Source: Candidatus Magnetominusculus dajiuhuensis
Lineage (GTDB): Bacteria; Nitrospirota; Thermodesulfovibrionia; Thermodesulfovibrionales; Magnetobacteriaceae
Length of the DNA stretch: 64,000 nt
Assembly: GCA_015233465.1 (NCBI GenBank)
Contig: JADFXP010000005.1
Coordinates: 62,001 to 126,000 of the forward strand
Direction: 5' to 3'
The number at the start of each line of letters is the position of its first letter. Positions within the stretch are counted from its first letter, which is position 1. The position numbers and the translations under genes are program-made. A model generated the notes under the pieces. It ran no database searches and was not told the DNA's origin. It worked only from the letters and a program-made list of their open reading frames with translations. Below are positions 52,783 to 61,825 of the stretch, one piece after another.

Positions 52783-53916
52783 TTATTCACTATATTTATA
52801 TAGATTTAAAATAATCTCAAGCACTCGTTTTGCTGCGTCTGGCTTACCTAATACTCTGCTTTTCCCACGAATCTTTTCCCTGTATGCTGTATCTAAATAT
52901 AATTTCTTGATCTCTTCTGCCAATTCCTTTCCAGTCAATACGTCTTCCTTAATCATTATTGCAGCGCCCTCTGATGATAATCTGCGCGCGTTTGACTCCT
53001 GATGTCCAAGTGCTGCATATGGATAAGGGATAAGTATTGATGGAATCCCTAAGGATGTTATCTCTGCTAAGGTTGTTGCCCCAGCCCTTGAGATTACTAT
53101 ATCAGCTACTGCATATGCCTGAGGCATTTGATATATAAATGGAGCAACGGTTCCCTTACAGTCATAACTCATATAAGCCTGTCTGACTGGTTCATAATCA
53201 GCCTTTCCGCTTTGATGCAAAAATTGTATATTTTCTTTAATATCCATTAGATATACTATCGCTTCCATGATAGCATTATTTATCGCTACAGCCCCTGCGC
53301 TTCCTCCAAAAATCAATATTGTAAATTTGGTCTCATCAAGTCCAAATAATTTATATGAGGCCTTTTTATCAATCCCGTCAGTCAAATCCCTTACAGGATT
53401 CCCTGTTATAAAGATCTTCTCCTTTGGAAACGCCGATGAACTGCCTTCATCAGTAATGCAAATTCTGTCAACGAATCTTCCAAGCAGCTTATTGCTTAGT
53501 CCAGGCACAGAATTTTGTTCAAGTATTACTGTTGGTATTGACATAAGTGCGGCTATTAGTACAGGCACAAATGAGGCATATCCACCAGTCCCTATAACTA
53601 AATCAGGCTCCCAATCAGAATAGAATGAATACATCTCAAATAGAGATATAAACATCTTATAGATTGCCGCTATCTTTTTCATCAAAGATACCCTGACAAA
53701 CCCGCCAGCCTTGATGAATTTTATGTTATATCCCTCAAGCGGAAGTATCGTTGCCTCAATTCCGTTTTCAGTGCCTATAAATAATATATCCATATTTGAA
53801 TTTCTCTTTTTCAGTTCTCCTGCTACTGCTAGGCCTGGATATAGATGGCCTCCAGTGCCGCCGCCAGCAATTATCACCTTATCTAAGGACTGAGCCTCAT
53901 CTAAATAATTTGTCAT
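52783..53916 (-). CDS. murG: UDP-GlcNAc:lipid II synthase MurG
   Basis: A 377-aa GT-B glycosyltransferase on the inner membrane face. GGGTGGHLYPGLAVA (about 18-32) is the lipid I binding loop; GGSAGAVAINNA and ISRAGATTLAEITSLGIPSILIPYPYAALGHQ are the donor-binding part. It makes lipid II. It follows ftsW by 3 nt; murC follows it by 28 nt. Confidence 0.98.
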   Translation of the reverse strand: MTNYLDEAQSLDKVIIAGGGTGGHLYPGLAVAGELKKRNSNMDILFIGTENGIEATILPLEGYNIKFIKAGGFVRVSLMKKIAAIYKMFISLFEMYSFYSDWEPDLVIGTGGYASFVPVLIAALMSIPTVILEQNSVPGLSNKLLGRFVDRICITDEGSSSAFPKEKIFITGNPVRDLTDGIDKKASYKLFGLDETKFTILIFGGSAGAVAINNAIMEAIVYLMDIKENIQFLHQSGKADYEPVRQAYMSYDCKGTVAPFIYQMPQAYAVADIVISRAGATTLAEITSLGIPSILIPYPYAALGHQESNARRLSSEGAAIMIKEDVLTGKELAEEIKKLYLDTAYREKIRGKSRVLGKPDAAKRVLEIILNLYKYSE

Positions 53917-53919
53917 TGT

Positions 53920-55254
53920 TTATCTATATGTCCTTCTACTATTAAAATTCTTTTTTAATGAACGAAATCTCTCTAATGGATCATTTTTTATTCCAATATC
54001 TGTCATCTCTATAGTTGATAATGTCTTACTGCTGATAAACGTTAATCTTTCTAATCCATAAGCCCAAATGCCGTTTTTACCTTTTTTCGCTGAATTATCT
54101 GTTGTTTGTGTTTCCTCAAAACTAGTATGCGACCCATTACCTGAGATATTTAATAAAATTCCAACAGCAATCATATTTACTATCAATGATGACCCGCCAT
54201 AACTTATAAATGGCAGCGCCAGACCCTTTGTCGGCAGTAACCCAGAAACTACTGAGATATTTATAATCGCCTGCGCAACAATCATATATGTAATCCCAAT
54301 TGCAAGAAAAAATGAAAACTTATCCGTACTCCTTTTAATGATCATCAACCCTCGTATAAAAAAGAAGATAAATAACCCAAGTACCATTAATGACCCAATC
54401 AATCCAGTCTCTTCAGCTATTATTGAAAATATAAAATCTGTCCTTGATTCTGGAAGATATGCTAATTTCTGAGTGCTTTTTCCAATACCTACCCCATCAA
54501 ATCCCCCAATCCCTATTGCATATAGAGATTGTATCAACTGAAAACCACTCTTTGAAGGATCAGCCCATGGATTTAAATATGCTATTATTCTGCCTAATCT
54601 ATACGGCTCCATAATCAATTTGATTGCAACAGGCACTATTACCACAAGCAGCGATAAAATATACCTTAACCTTGCACCTGAGGCATATAATAATGTTATT
54701 GTCAAAACCCCAATTATTGCTGATGTGCCAAAATCAGGCTGCATCATCAAAAGCCCTTGCGTCATAAGCATTACAAATATAGGAAGCATAAATGAACCAG
54801 CCTTATCAGTCCTAAAATATGCGCTTGATAGGTATCTTGCCAAAAAAATCACCATTGCCAGTTTTGAAAATTCCGATGGTTGAAGCGATATAAACCCATG
54901 CCTTATCCATCTCTGAGCGCCCTTTGTGCTTGAGCCAACATGCGGAATCAACACAAGTATTAACAATACAAACACTGCAAATAATATAAATACTGCATTA
55001 TTTTTTAGAGTCCTTAGATCTATTTTTATTGCCGTCATCATACAGATAAATCCAATTATTAGAGAAAGCCCTTGTTTTTCTAAATCATGTAGTTGTATCA
55101 AATTTTCACTGTTACCGCTTTGTTTAAGCGGCATAATTATGGCAGTTGAACTATAAACCATACAAAATCCTGTCAATATCAGACAGCATACAGCAATCAT
55201 CAGCCATCTATCCATTGGTACACGCTCTGGTTGATTTAAGTTATTCATTTCCAC
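53920..55254 (-). CDS. ftsW: Lipid II polymerase FtsW
   Basis: A 444-aa SEDS-family integral membrane protein with about 10 spans. Signature elements GSSTKGAQRWI, QPSEFSKLAMVIFLARYL, QPDFGTSAIIG, YQLIQSLYAIG-like (FQLIQSLYAIGIGG), and PFISYGGSSLIVNM are clear. It polymerises septal glycan with FtsI. A charged 70-residue C-terminal tail is longer than usual. Its first bases overlap murD by 14 nt; murG follows 3 nt later. Confidence 0.97.
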   Translation of the reverse strand: MEMNNLNQPERVPMDRWLMIAVCCLILTGFCMVYSSTAIIMPLKQSGNSENLIQLHDLEKQGLSLIIGFICMMTAIKIDLRTLKNNAVFILFAVFVLLILVLIPHVGSSTKGAQRWIRHGFISLQPSEFSKLAMVIFLARYLSSAYFRTDKAGSFMLPIFVMLMTQGLLMMQPDFGTSAIIGVLTITLLYASGARLRYILSLLVVIVPVAIKLIMEPYRLGRIIAYLNPWADPSKSGFQLIQSLYAIGIGGFDGVGIGKSTQKLAYLPESRTDFIFSIIAEETGLIGSLMVLGLFIFFFIRGLMIIKRSTDKFSFFLAIGITYMIVAQAIINISVVSGLLPTKGLALPFISYGGSSLIVNMIAVGILLNISGNGSHTSFEETQTTDNSAKKGKNGIWAYGLERLTFISSKTLSTIEMTDIGIKNDPLERFRSLKKNFNSRRTYR

Positions 55255-56695
55255 AAACTTTGTCCCCCATAAATCTCTTTACCTCATCACTAAAATGCCT
55301 TCCTCTGTCTGCATAATCCTTAAACATATCAAAACTAGCGCACGCTGGCGATAATAGTACAACATCGCCTTTTTGCGCAACCTCTTTTGCCCTTATTACA
55401 GCATCCGTCATAGTATCTTCCATATAAGTAATAGACGGTCTATTGATTGCAGCATTAATCTTATTTGCAGCCTCTCCAATTAATACCACAGCCCTTGTAT
55501 TATTTTTAAGCGTTTCTGCTAACACATTAAAATCACCGTCTTTATCTCTTCCGCCAGCTATCAGGATTACAGGCTCGCTAAAACTCTCAAGCGCCCTTAC
55601 AACTGCATCCACATTTGTTCCCTTTGAGTCATCATAATACCTTACTCCATCAACCTCTCCAACAAATTCAATCCTATGATGAAGCCCTTTAAATTCTGTC
55701 AGCGTCTCTTTTATACTCTCAAAAGAACATCCAGATAAAAGCGCCATTAATGCTACTGCCATTACATTTTCAATATTATGAGTGCCTTTCAATAGTAAAT
55801 CTTTAGCATTAATCGTAAGCCCTAAATCATTAAACTCACGTCCATCTTCATTTATTTTAACCCTGCCCGGAGGAAGATTAAAATGTATCACTCCATTTAT
55901 ACAATATGCTCCTGTCACTTCCTTTATTGAACTGAAATAATATACTTGCGGCCCTATATGCTTAAACCTTTGACCAATCTCATAGGTCTTTGGACAATCT
56001 GCATTTAATACTATAAAATCCTCTTCGTTTTGATTAAGAAATATTCTATATTTTGCCTCTGCATAATCCGTCAGATCCCTATACCTGTCTAAATGATCAG
56101 GGGCTATATTAAGTATTGCGCTTCCATAAGGTCTGAACCTTTCAATTGTCTCAAGCTGAAAACTTGACACCTCTAAAAGTATCAAATCTATATCTATGTT
56201 TGACTCAATCCCATGTTCACCAATCTTAAATTTTAATAATTCCGTTGTAATTGCGTTTCCAATATTACCTGCCACAAGGGTATTTTTCCTGTCTCTTTTT
56301 AAAATCTCGCCAAGCAGTGTTGTAGCTGTAGTTTTTCCATTTGTTCCTGTTATTGATAGGATTAAAGGAGGACATTCAAGCATATTTAATACCCTATACG
56401 CAAGCTCTAACTCGCCTATTATCTCAACATTTGAACTAACCATCTTTTCTATTTCAACTAAAGGCACACCTGGGCTGAGTACTATCATATCAGCAGAATT
56501 TAACTCTGTTTCATCATAACCTCCAAGCAATGTCTTTACCCCATGATCTAGCTCTGCGATAAATGTGCTCAGTTGTCCATGACTTTTTTTATCCGTAACA
56601 GTAACCTTTGCGCCCAGTCGCTTCAGCAAATTAGCAGCTCCCACTCCGCTTCTGGCTAGTCCTATTACAGTTATATTTTTCCCTTTAAATTCCAT
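55241..56695 (-). CDS. murD: UDP-N-acetylmuramoyl-L-alanine--D-glutamate ligase
   Basis: A 484-aa Mur ligase. Seen: VIGLARSGVGAANLLKRLG (UDP-binding Rossmann), TGTNGKTTATTLLG P-loop, NIAPDHLDRY, GLHHRIEFVGEVDGVRYYDDSKGTN, and LLSPACASFDMFKDYADRG at the end. It is about 30 residues longer than Escherichia coli MurD. It lies 10 nt downstream of the inserted carboxypeptidase gene. Confidence 0.97.
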   Translation of the reverse strand: MEFKGKNITVIGLARSGVGAANLLKRLGAKVTVTDKKSHGQLSTFIAELDHGVKTLLGGYDETELNSADMIVLSPGVPLVEIEKMVSSNVEIIGELELAYRVLNMLECPPLILSITGTNGKTTATTLLGEILKRDRKNTLVAGNIGNAITTELLKFKIGEHGIESNIDIDLILLEVSSFQLETIERFRPYGSAILNIAPDHLDRYRDLTDYAEAKYRIFLNQNEEDFIVLNADCPKTYEIGQRFKHIGPQVYYFSSIKEVTGAYCINGVIHFNLPPGRVKINEDGREFNDLGLTINAKDLLLKGTHNIENVMAVALMALLSGCSFESIKETLTEFKGLHHRIEFVGEVDGVRYYDDSKGTNVDAVVRALESFSEPVILIAGGRDKDGDFNVLAETLKNNTRAVVLIGEAANKINAAINRPSITYMEDTMTDAVIRAKEVAQKGDVVLLSPACASFDMFKDYADRGRHFSDEVKRFMGDKVCGNE

Positions 56696-56705
56696 TTTTA
56701 CTGTA

Positions 56706-57788
56706 TTATTCCTTACTTAAGGCAATCTCATTTTGTGAGATTACCTTTAAATGAGCCTTTTTTGTTGTTGACTTTAGCTCCTTTTTTGCTAATCTTGACC
56801 TTGCTCCCCTTCTATGTCTAGCACTGGCAACTGTTCTGCTCTTTTTATGTTTTTTATGTATTGATTTTTTTACCATTAATTTAGAGGTATCTGCTGGTAT
56901 CACAGCGTCATCAGATATATCTTCAGTTGTATTTTCCACAATAGTATCTGAATTTCCACTCCTATCTGCCTTTACAACTAACTGCTTTGCTGACCTCCAT
57001 AAACAGCTTCTCTTTGAATCGCCCAACACTGCTGCTACCAAAGTTGCATCATCTTTCTTTACTGCAAATGCAAGACAATTAAGCGCGCTATTGGTGTATC
57101 CAGTCTTTCCGCCCAATATTTGTTCATTGCTCCACAATAATTTATTTGTGTTTACTGCTGACATGGTTAATCCCTTTACTGCCCTTACTTCCCTTACCTT
57201 TGTATGTATTATCTCTCTTATCTCTGGATATTTTAGAGCAGCTTCCATTATCAACGCTAAATCCTTTGCAGTGATATATTGTCCGCTTCCTGGAAGCCCT
57301 GTTGCATTAATATATCTAGTATCTGTTGCTCCAATGCTTTCTACTTTTTTATTCATCAATAGTACAAATACAGGTTCTGACCCTCCTGCTGCCTCTGCAA
57401 GTGCGACTGCTGCACTGTTGACTGAACTCATCAGGGCCAAATTTAAAAGACTCTTGACTGTATATTTATCCCCTTTTCTTAATCTCTTATGTGATGGATA
57501 TATATTTGCAGCATGATAACTAATCTCTACTACTTGATCTAAATCGAGCCTGTCAAGGGCAGTCATTGCTGTTACGAGTTTTGTTGTGCTAGCCGGACAT
57601 TGTCTTAGATCTGGATTTTTAGCGTATAAAACCTTTCCGCTTCCGCTGTCCATGATGTATGCAGAACGCGCTGAAATCTTATCAGTACTTGCATAAGCCA
57701 TTGATATACTTATTAACATTATACATACTGCGAATAATGATTTTTGCAGCAATCTTAATTTTTTATTGTTTTTCATATATCTCTCCAT
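56706..57788 (-). CDS. D-alanyl-D-alanine carboxypeptidase (S11 family)
   Basis: A 360-aa penicillin-binding DD-carboxypeptidase. Signal peptide to about residue 33. Active-site motifs are S67-T-T-K70 (CPASTTKLVT), SVN (MSSVNSAAVALAEA) and KTG (GGKTGYTNSALN). The last 80 residues are very basic (IHKKHKKSRTVASARHRRG...), unlike the amphipathic anchor of DacA. It lies inside the dcw cluster between mraY and murD. ATG 57788 or the internal ATG 57776 (better placed after GGAGAG) may be used. A product trimming pentapeptides at the septum is likely. Confidence 0.9.
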   Translation of the reverse strand: MERYMKNNKKLRLLQKSLFAVCIMLISISMAYASTDKISARSAYIMDSGSGKVLYAKNPDLRQCPASTTKLVTAMTALDRLDLDQVVEISYHAANIYPSHKRLRKGDKYTVKSLLNLALMSSVNSAAVALAEAAGGSEPVFVLLMNKKVESIGATDTRYINATGLPGSGQYITAKDLALIMEAALKYPEIREIIHTKVREVRAVKGLTMSAVNTNKLLWSNEQILGGKTGYTNSALNCLAFAVKKDDATLVAAVLGDSKRSCLWRSAKQLVVKADRSGNSDTIVENTTEDISDDAVIPADTSKLMVKKSIHKKHKKSRTVASARHRRGARSRLAKKELKSTTKKAHLKVISQNEIALSKE

Positions 57789-57846
57789 TTTCTTTTTTTA
57801 CACTATTAAATCCTGAGAACAAGCCGTCATAATTTAATAGCCAGCA

Positions 57847-58932
57847 CTACCTGACCTTCAGGGTTGCTAAACTTAATAATGCAAGGATTATGCCGACTAT
57901 CCAAAACCTGACTACTGTCTTAGGTTCAGTCCAACCCTTTAACTCAAAATGATGATGGATTGGCGCCATTCGGAATATCCTTTTACCTCCAGACATCTTA
58001 AAATATCCAACCTGAATGATCACTGATAATGCCTCAAATACAAATATCCATCCAACCACTAAAAGAACTATCTCTTGTTTTGTTATCACTACCAATGTAC
58101 CAAGACTTCCGCCAAGACTAAGTGATCCAACATCGCCCATAAATACCTCTGCTGGATAACAGTTATACCATAAAAATCCTATAGCAGCCCCAAACACTGC
58201 CCCACAAAATACCGTCAATTCTCCAATATTTGGTATCTTGATTACTTGTAGATAATCAGCTAACACCTTATTACCTGATATGTACATAAGCGCTCCAGTT
58301 GCTAGTATTACAATTGCTACCAACCCAATTGCTAACCCATCAACCCCATCTGTCAAATTCACTGCATTTGATGTTCCAATAATCACAAATACTCCAAATG
58401 GTATATAAAATATTCCTAGGTCAAACAATATATTCTTGATAAATGGAACTACCAGCTTTGTGCTATAGGGATCATGCGGATTTGCATACAGATACATTAA
58501 TATTCCAGTAGCAATAATTGTCTGAAATACTAATTTATATCTCGCACTCATTCCCTTTGAATTCTTTTTTGTAACCTTTAAATAATCATCTACAAATCCT
58601 ATAGCGCCATATCCTACGAGCGATATTAACATCAGCCAAATATAAATATTTTTTAAATCGCCCCAAAAAAGCATTGAGATTAAAATTGATAATACTATCA
58701 ATATACCGCCCATTGTCGGAGTCCCTGACTTTGATAAATGATTTTTAGGGCCGTCATCTCTTTCAGTTTGAGTGAAACTAAATCTCTTTAATCTCCCTAT
58801 TATCCATGGAGCAAGAAAAAAAGTTATACCAGCCGAAGTAATTGCCGCAAGTGCACTTCTAAATGTTATATAACGGAAAACATTAAACGGTGAAAATCTC
58901 TCATGTAAACTATATAAATAATAATATAACAA
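57847..58932 (-). CDS. mraY: Phospho-MurNAc-pentapeptide transferase
   Basis: A 361-aa polytopic membrane enzyme making lipid I. It has the KSGTPTMGGI cytoplasmic loop, GFVDDYLKV with the catalytic aspartates, NLTDGVDGLAIG and the MAPIHHHFELKGWTEPKTVVRFWI end. About ten spans. Usual place after murF (18 nt). Downstream is the DD-carboxypeptidase gene rather than murD. Confidence 0.98.
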   Translation of the reverse strand: MLYYYLYSLHERFSPFNVFRYITFRSALAAITSAGITFFLAPWIIGRLKRFSFTQTERDDGPKNHLSKSGTPTMGGILIVLSILISMLFWGDLKNIYIWLMLISLVGYGAIGFVDDYLKVTKKNSKGMSARYKLVFQTIIATGILMYLYANPHDPYSTKLVVPFIKNILFDLGIFYIPFGVFVIIGTSNAVNLTDGVDGLAIGLVAIVILATGALMYISGNKVLADYLQVIKIPNIGELTVFCGAVFGAAIGFLWYNCYPAEVFMGDVGSLSLGGSLGTLVVITKQEIVLLVVGWIFVFEALSVIIQVGYFKMSGGKRIFRMAPIHHHFELKGWTEPKTVVRFWIVGIILALLSLATLKVR

Positions 58933-58950
58933 TTTTTCTTACCATTCCTT

Positions 58951-60360
58951 TTATTTTACAATATTTTCAGTAACTCTTAATATATTTTCCATTCCCATTG
59001 CCCTTGAGCCTTTAATTAACACTGTATCTTTTTCTTTGATAATTTCAAATATAATCCGCCTTGCCCTGTCTGTATCCTCCATATGAAATGCAGATTTTGA
59101 CCTTCCATTGCTCAATCTTGATACATATTCCTCATGCGCAAATTTCATCATTGGCCCAAGGGCTATAAATACATCTATATCCATAGATGCTAACCATTGA
59201 CCTAATTTTCTATGCTCCTCTTCACTATACATTCCTAGCTCAAGCATGTCTCCAAGCACAACTATTGCCCTAGTATGCTTTAACCTTACTGTCTCTGTAA
59301 CAGATGCCCTTATTGAAGCTGGATTAGCATTATAAGCGTCATTAATTACCACTGCCCCCATCAAAGACTTCATCTCAAATCTCATTGAAACACCGCTGTA
59401 ATCCTCAAGTGCCTCAGCCATGTTTTCCTTATCTATACCAGTCAAATATCCAGCCCCACACGCTGCTAAGGCATTATAAACATTAAATATTCCACCTGTT
59501 TTGAGATTTATCTTCTGGTACTCATTATTTGGAAATTTGATTGTAAATGAGATTCCCATGCCTTTTGGATTTTGAAATATTTCCTGCGCCTTAAAATCCG
59601 CGTCATTATTAATTCCATATGTATATAGCTCACAATGATGACTGGGATTCTCTGTTAATTTATCAATCGCTCCAGTTGATAAGAATCTATCATCAACATT
59701 TATTAACAATCTTTCAACATAATCCATTAATTCAAGTTTTGCCTTACGCACACCCTCCAAACTTCCAAACCCCTCAAGATGCGCTGGCCCTATATTAGTT
59801 ATTATCCCAATATCTGGAGCTGCTATCTCACAGAGTTCCCTTATATCACCCCCTGCCCTTGCCCCCATTTCTACTACTACCACATCATGATTGTTAATCT
59901 TACATAGAGTTAAAGGAAGCCCTATCTGATTATTAAAATTTCCTTGACTCTTTAATGTAGCCTTTTCTTTTGACTGAACGATTGCTGTCATTTCTTTAGC
60001 AGTAGTTTTTCCATTTGAACCAGTTACAGAAATAACTAACGGCGACTCTTTTTTACGATGGAATTTTGCAATATTTTGAAGCGCCTTTAGTGTATCCGCA
60101 ACAAAAATGATACTCTTATTCGCTTTTAATAATGACTCCTCAGGTAACCTTTGAACCACAGCTCCTGCTAACTTAGTCTGGACATTAGCTAAAAAATCAT
60201 GCCCATCAAAACGTTCGCCCTTTATCGCAATAAATAGATCATTGGGCTCTATCATCCTTGTATCTATGGATACGCCATTAAACTGCTCCTGACCGCGGCT
60301 TATTACTACGCCGCTTGTTGCCTTTACAATGTCTTCAAGTTTAAACACGTTGTTTTTCAA
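58951..60360 (-). CDS. murF: UDP-MurNAc-tripeptide--D-Ala-D-Ala ligase
   Basis: A 469-aa Mur ligase adding the D-Ala-D-Ala dipeptide. Marks: SIDTRMIEPNDLFIAIKGERFDGHDF near the N-terminus, P-loop VTGSNGKTTAKEM, NIGPAHLEGFGS, and INDAYNANPASIRAS. Overlaps murE by 20 nt. Confidence 0.97.
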   Translation of the reverse strand: MKNNVFKLEDIVKATSGVVISRGQEQFNGVSIDTRMIEPNDLFIAIKGERFDGHDFLANVQTKLAGAVVQRLPEESLLKANKSIIFVADTLKALQNIAKFHRKKESPLVISVTGSNGKTTAKEMTAIVQSKEKATLKSQGNFNNQIGLPLTLCKINNHDVVVVEMGARAGGDIRELCEIAAPDIGIITNIGPAHLEGFGSLEGVRKAKLELMDYVERLLINVDDRFLSTGAIDKLTENPSHHCELYTYGINNDADFKAQEIFQNPKGMGISFTIKFPNNEYQKINLKTGGIFNVYNALAACGAGYLTGIDKENMAEALEDYSGVSMRFEMKSLMGAVVINDAYNANPASIRASVTETVRLKHTRAIVVLGDMLELGMYSEEEHRKLGQWLASMDIDVFIALGPMMKFAHEEYVSRLSNGRSKSAFHMEDTDRARRIIFEIIKEKDTVLIKGSRAMGMENILRVTENIVK

Positions 60361-61825
60361 GCCTCTTTATTAACCAGAATTTTGCCTCAACACTATCATC
60401 AAAGGAATGTTTAACGCCTTTTATCTCCTGATAATCTTCATGACCCTTTCCAGCTATCAATACTACATCATTTTTTTCTGCCATATTTATAGCCAGTGAT
60501 ATTGCCTGAGACCTATCAGATTCGACATAATAATTCCCGCTTATACCTTTTTTTACATCATTGATTATTTCCAGCGGGTCTTCATTCCTCGGATTATCTG
60601 AGGTAATAATTGAAATATCGCTTAGAGATGAAACAACCTCTGCCATCAGCTTTCTCTTACCCTTATCACGATTTCCGCCGCATCCAAATACAGTTATAAC
60701 CCGCCCTTTTGTATCTTTAGTCAAACTCCTTCCGCCCTGAATCAATCTTTTGAGGGCATCATCAGTATGTGCATAATCAACAAGCACTATAAAATCCTGA
60801 CCGCAGTCAACTGGTTCAAATCTGCCCCTCACAGAAGTTACTTTACTTAATCCCTTTAATATATTCTCCACATCTAATCCAATTGCAACCCCTGCTGAAA
60901 ATGCTGATAATATATTATAAACATTAAATAAACTCCGCAGCCCTGAACGAATCTCAATTATTCTCCCTAAACAATTAATATCAAATCGCAGCCCATTAAT
61001 CCCTGCATCAATATTTATTGCCCTTACATCTGCACCCTCTTTTAGACCATATGTCAATTTCTTTGTAGTAAGCATTTTATTTAATCTCAAACCATATTCA
61101 TCGTCAATATTTAAGACAGATACGCCGTTTTGTTTAATTAATTCCTTAAATAATATCAACTTTGCCTTAAAATAACTCTCCATATCACCATGAAAATCCA
61201 AATGATCTCTGGTCAGGTTCGTAAATATCGCTGCATCAAATTGTGTTGAGGAAACCCTCTTTAATAATAATGAATGTGATGAGATCTCTGTAACCATTGC
61301 CTTACATCCAAAATTTATCATCTCACTAAGGTAGTACTGAAACTGCGGCGCTTCTGGTGTTGTATGAGGGGCGCTTATAATCATATCTCCTATCTCATAC
61401 TGTATAGTTCCTATCAAACCAGTTTTTTGTCCTGATGCCTCAAGGATAGATTTCATTAAATAACTAGTTGTAGTCTTTCCATTTGTACCTGTTATACCTA
61501 TAGTCAATAGGCGCTTAGAAGGCTCTTCATAAAATATACTAGATGCTGAGGCAAGTGCCTCACGCGCATCTTCAACCTTTATAAATGCAGCCTCTCGTCT
61601 ATATTTTGAAATGTCTATCTCTCTATCATAAACTATACCGCAAGCGCCTCTGGCAATTGCGTCATTGATATATAAATGACCATCAGACATTTGCCCCCTT
61701 GCGGCAAAAAACAGTCCATTACTCTGAACTGCCCTTGAATCAAGCGCAATTGAGGTTACTATCCTTTCTGTATCTCCACTAATCTCTGTCATCTTAGTCT
61801 TTTTTAATAAATCTGATATTGTCAT
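60341..61825 (-). CDS. murE: UDP-MurNAc-L-Ala-D-Glu--2,6-diaminopimelate ligase
   Basis: A 494-aa Mur ligase. P-loop GITGTNGKTTTSYL; NLTRDHLDFHG; DYAHTDDALKRLIQ; and the diamino-acid specificity motif DNPRNEDP, in which DNPR marks meso-diaminopimelate as substrate. This agrees with dapL in the same window. It shares one base with ftsI (61825) and overlaps murF by 20 nt. Confidence 0.98.
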   Translation of the reverse strand: MTISDLLKKTKMTEISGDTERIVTSIALDSRAVQSNGLFFAARGQMSDGHLYINDAIARGACGIVYDREIDISKYRREAAFIKVEDAREALASASSIFYEEPSKRLLTIGITGTNGKTTTSYLMKSILEASGQKTGLIGTIQYEIGDMIISAPHTTPEAPQFQYYLSEMINFGCKAMVTEISSHSLLLKRVSSTQFDAAIFTNLTRDHLDFHGDMESYFKAKLILFKELIKQNGVSVLNIDDEYGLRLNKMLTTKKLTYGLKEGADVRAINIDAGINGLRFDINCLGRIIEIRSGLRSLFNVYNILSAFSAGVAIGLDVENILKGLSKVTSVRGRFEPVDCGQDFIVLVDYAHTDDALKRLIQGGRSLTKDTKGRVITVFGCGGNRDKGKRKLMAEVVSSLSDISIITSDNPRNEDPLEIINDVKKGISGNYYVESDRSQAISLAINMAEKNDVVLIAGKGHEDYQEIKGVKHSFDDSVEAKFWLIKRLEKQRV

